The notes under the pieces were generated by a model. The model saw only the letters and a list, made by a program, of their open reading frames with translations. It was not told the origin of the DNA and did no database searches. A stretch of 6,038 nucleotides of DNA from Chloroflexota bacterium (GTDB lineage: Bacteria; Chloroflexota; Anaerolineae; 4572-78; J111). Position 1 is the stretch's first letter, and each line of letters opens with the position of its first letter. Of this stretch, positions 5,425-6,038 are shown one piece after another. A program made the translations under genes and the position numbers. Location of the stretch: contig RFJV01000188.1 of assembly GCA_003694775.1 (NCBI GenBank), forward strand, positions 1 to 6,038, written 5' to 3'.

Positions 5425-6038
5425 GCCGACTTCCCCCTGACGAAACGAATTCGGTAGCTTTGCAGGAGAAGCATTCCCAGAGTGACCAGCAGTAGCGTGG
5501 CCTGGATGACGTCACCCAGGTAGGCCGGCACCCCCAACGCCCGGCTGACCGTCTGGGCGCCGGTATCGATGATGCCGATGAACAGCGCGGCCAGGGCCAC
5601 TCCCCAGGCGTTGAGCGCGCCGAGGGTGGCAATGATGATGCCGGTGTACCCGTACCCCGGCGAAATGGCGTCAATCAGATGGTAGTGGATGCCGGCCACC
5701 TCGCTCATCCCGGCCAGGCCGGCAATACCCCCGCTGACCAGCGCCGAAATGAGCATTGTGCGCTCCACATTGATACCGGCAAACCGGGCCGCCTCCGGCC
5801 CCATCCCCACCGCCCGCATCCGCATACCGAACGCGGTGCGGGTCAGCACAAACCACAGCACCAGGATGACCACCACGGCCAGGATGAAGCCCAGATGCAG
5901 GCGAGAGCGGGGTATCAGCTTGGGGAAAATGGCCGAGGAGGCAATTTCCGGCGACTGCGGCCACTGGGAAATGGGGTCTCGCCACGGGCCGTTCAGCAGG
6001 GCGCTGACCACAAACAGGGCCACCGAGTTCAGCAGAAG
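5421..6038 (-). CDS. ABC transporter permease, nucleoside/BMP type (NupP/YufP-like), 5' part outside the window
   Basis: Only the C-terminal 205 residues are present. The frame continues past the right edge (LLLNSVALFVV is the first visible sequence), so the start lies outside; the in-window GTG at 6021-6023 is an internal valine. Family members are about 340-370 aa, so roughly 40% is missing. Visible landmarks are the ATPase-contacting loop TAFGMRMRAVGMGPEAARFAG (68-88 of the visible part), the AGMSEVAGIHYHL segment (109-121) and SPGYGYTGIIIATLGALNAW (126-145), all typical of the first permease of nucleoside ABC importers. The protein ends in a short basic tail (RGKSA). Its TGA overlaps the next permease's ATG. 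Genes for the ATPase and the BMP-family solute-binding lipoprotein would be expected upstream, beyond the window. Confidence 0.92.
   Translation of the reverse strand, partial: LLLNSVALFVVSALLNGPWRDPISQWPQSPEIASSAIFPKLIPRSRLHLGFILAVVVILVLWFVLTRTAFGMRMRAVGMGPEAARFAGINVERTMLISALVSGGIAGLAGMSEVAGIHYHLIDAISPGYGYTGIIIATLGALNAWGVALAALFIGIIDTGAQTVSRALGVPAYLGDVIQATLLLVTLGMLLLQSYRIRFVRGKSA

Noticed and set aside
6021..6023. GTG as the start codon of the right-hand permease
   Set aside because: The frame stays open to the window edge with hydrophobic residues before it, and the family has well over 100 more residues upstream.

Overview
The window is a GC-rich bacterial fragment in which every supported gene lies on the minus strand, so it reads right to left. 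Gene content and style (Shine-Dalgarno-led starts, tightly packed operons, short low-complexity repeats between genes) would fit a Chloroflexota (Anaerolineae-like) genome. That is only an impression from protein style; there is no rRNA or other marker here to prove it. I see no tRNA, rRNA, CRISPR array or insertion sequence.

Right-hand block (about 3814-6038): the 3' part of a nucleoside-type ABC permease gene runs off the right edge. It overlaps by 4 nt (ATGA) with a second permease of the same superfamily (4477-5424). After a 153-nt intergenic region rich in degenerate 7-bp repeats comes a 145-aa cytosine deaminase of the yeast Fcy1 type (3886-4323), closed by a strong rho-independent terminator (3816-3853). 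Together these look like a nucleobase/nucleoside import and salvage block. Its solute-binding lipoprotein and ATPase would be expected beyond the right edge.

Left-hand block (107 to about 3777): a second operon begins after the terminator. It encodes an (alpha/alpha)6-barrel glycoside hydrolase with an N-terminal transmembrane helix (2318-3730). The stop codon of this gene directly abuts the start of a GT4 glycosyltransferase (1061-2317) that resembles diacylglycerol glucosyltransferases. A YihY/BrkB-family six-helix membrane protein (107-1036) follows 24 nt later. The stop codon and last six codons of the YihY gene lie inside an 80-bp tract of ten 8-bp repeat units (48-127).

Positions 1-47 hold no gene that I can support. 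I did not find a clearly new multi-gene system. The most noteworthy points are the fungal-type cytosine deaminase next to an ABC importer, the hydrolase-glycosyltransferase-membrane protein operon, and the short-period repeats, one of which has entered a coding sequence.
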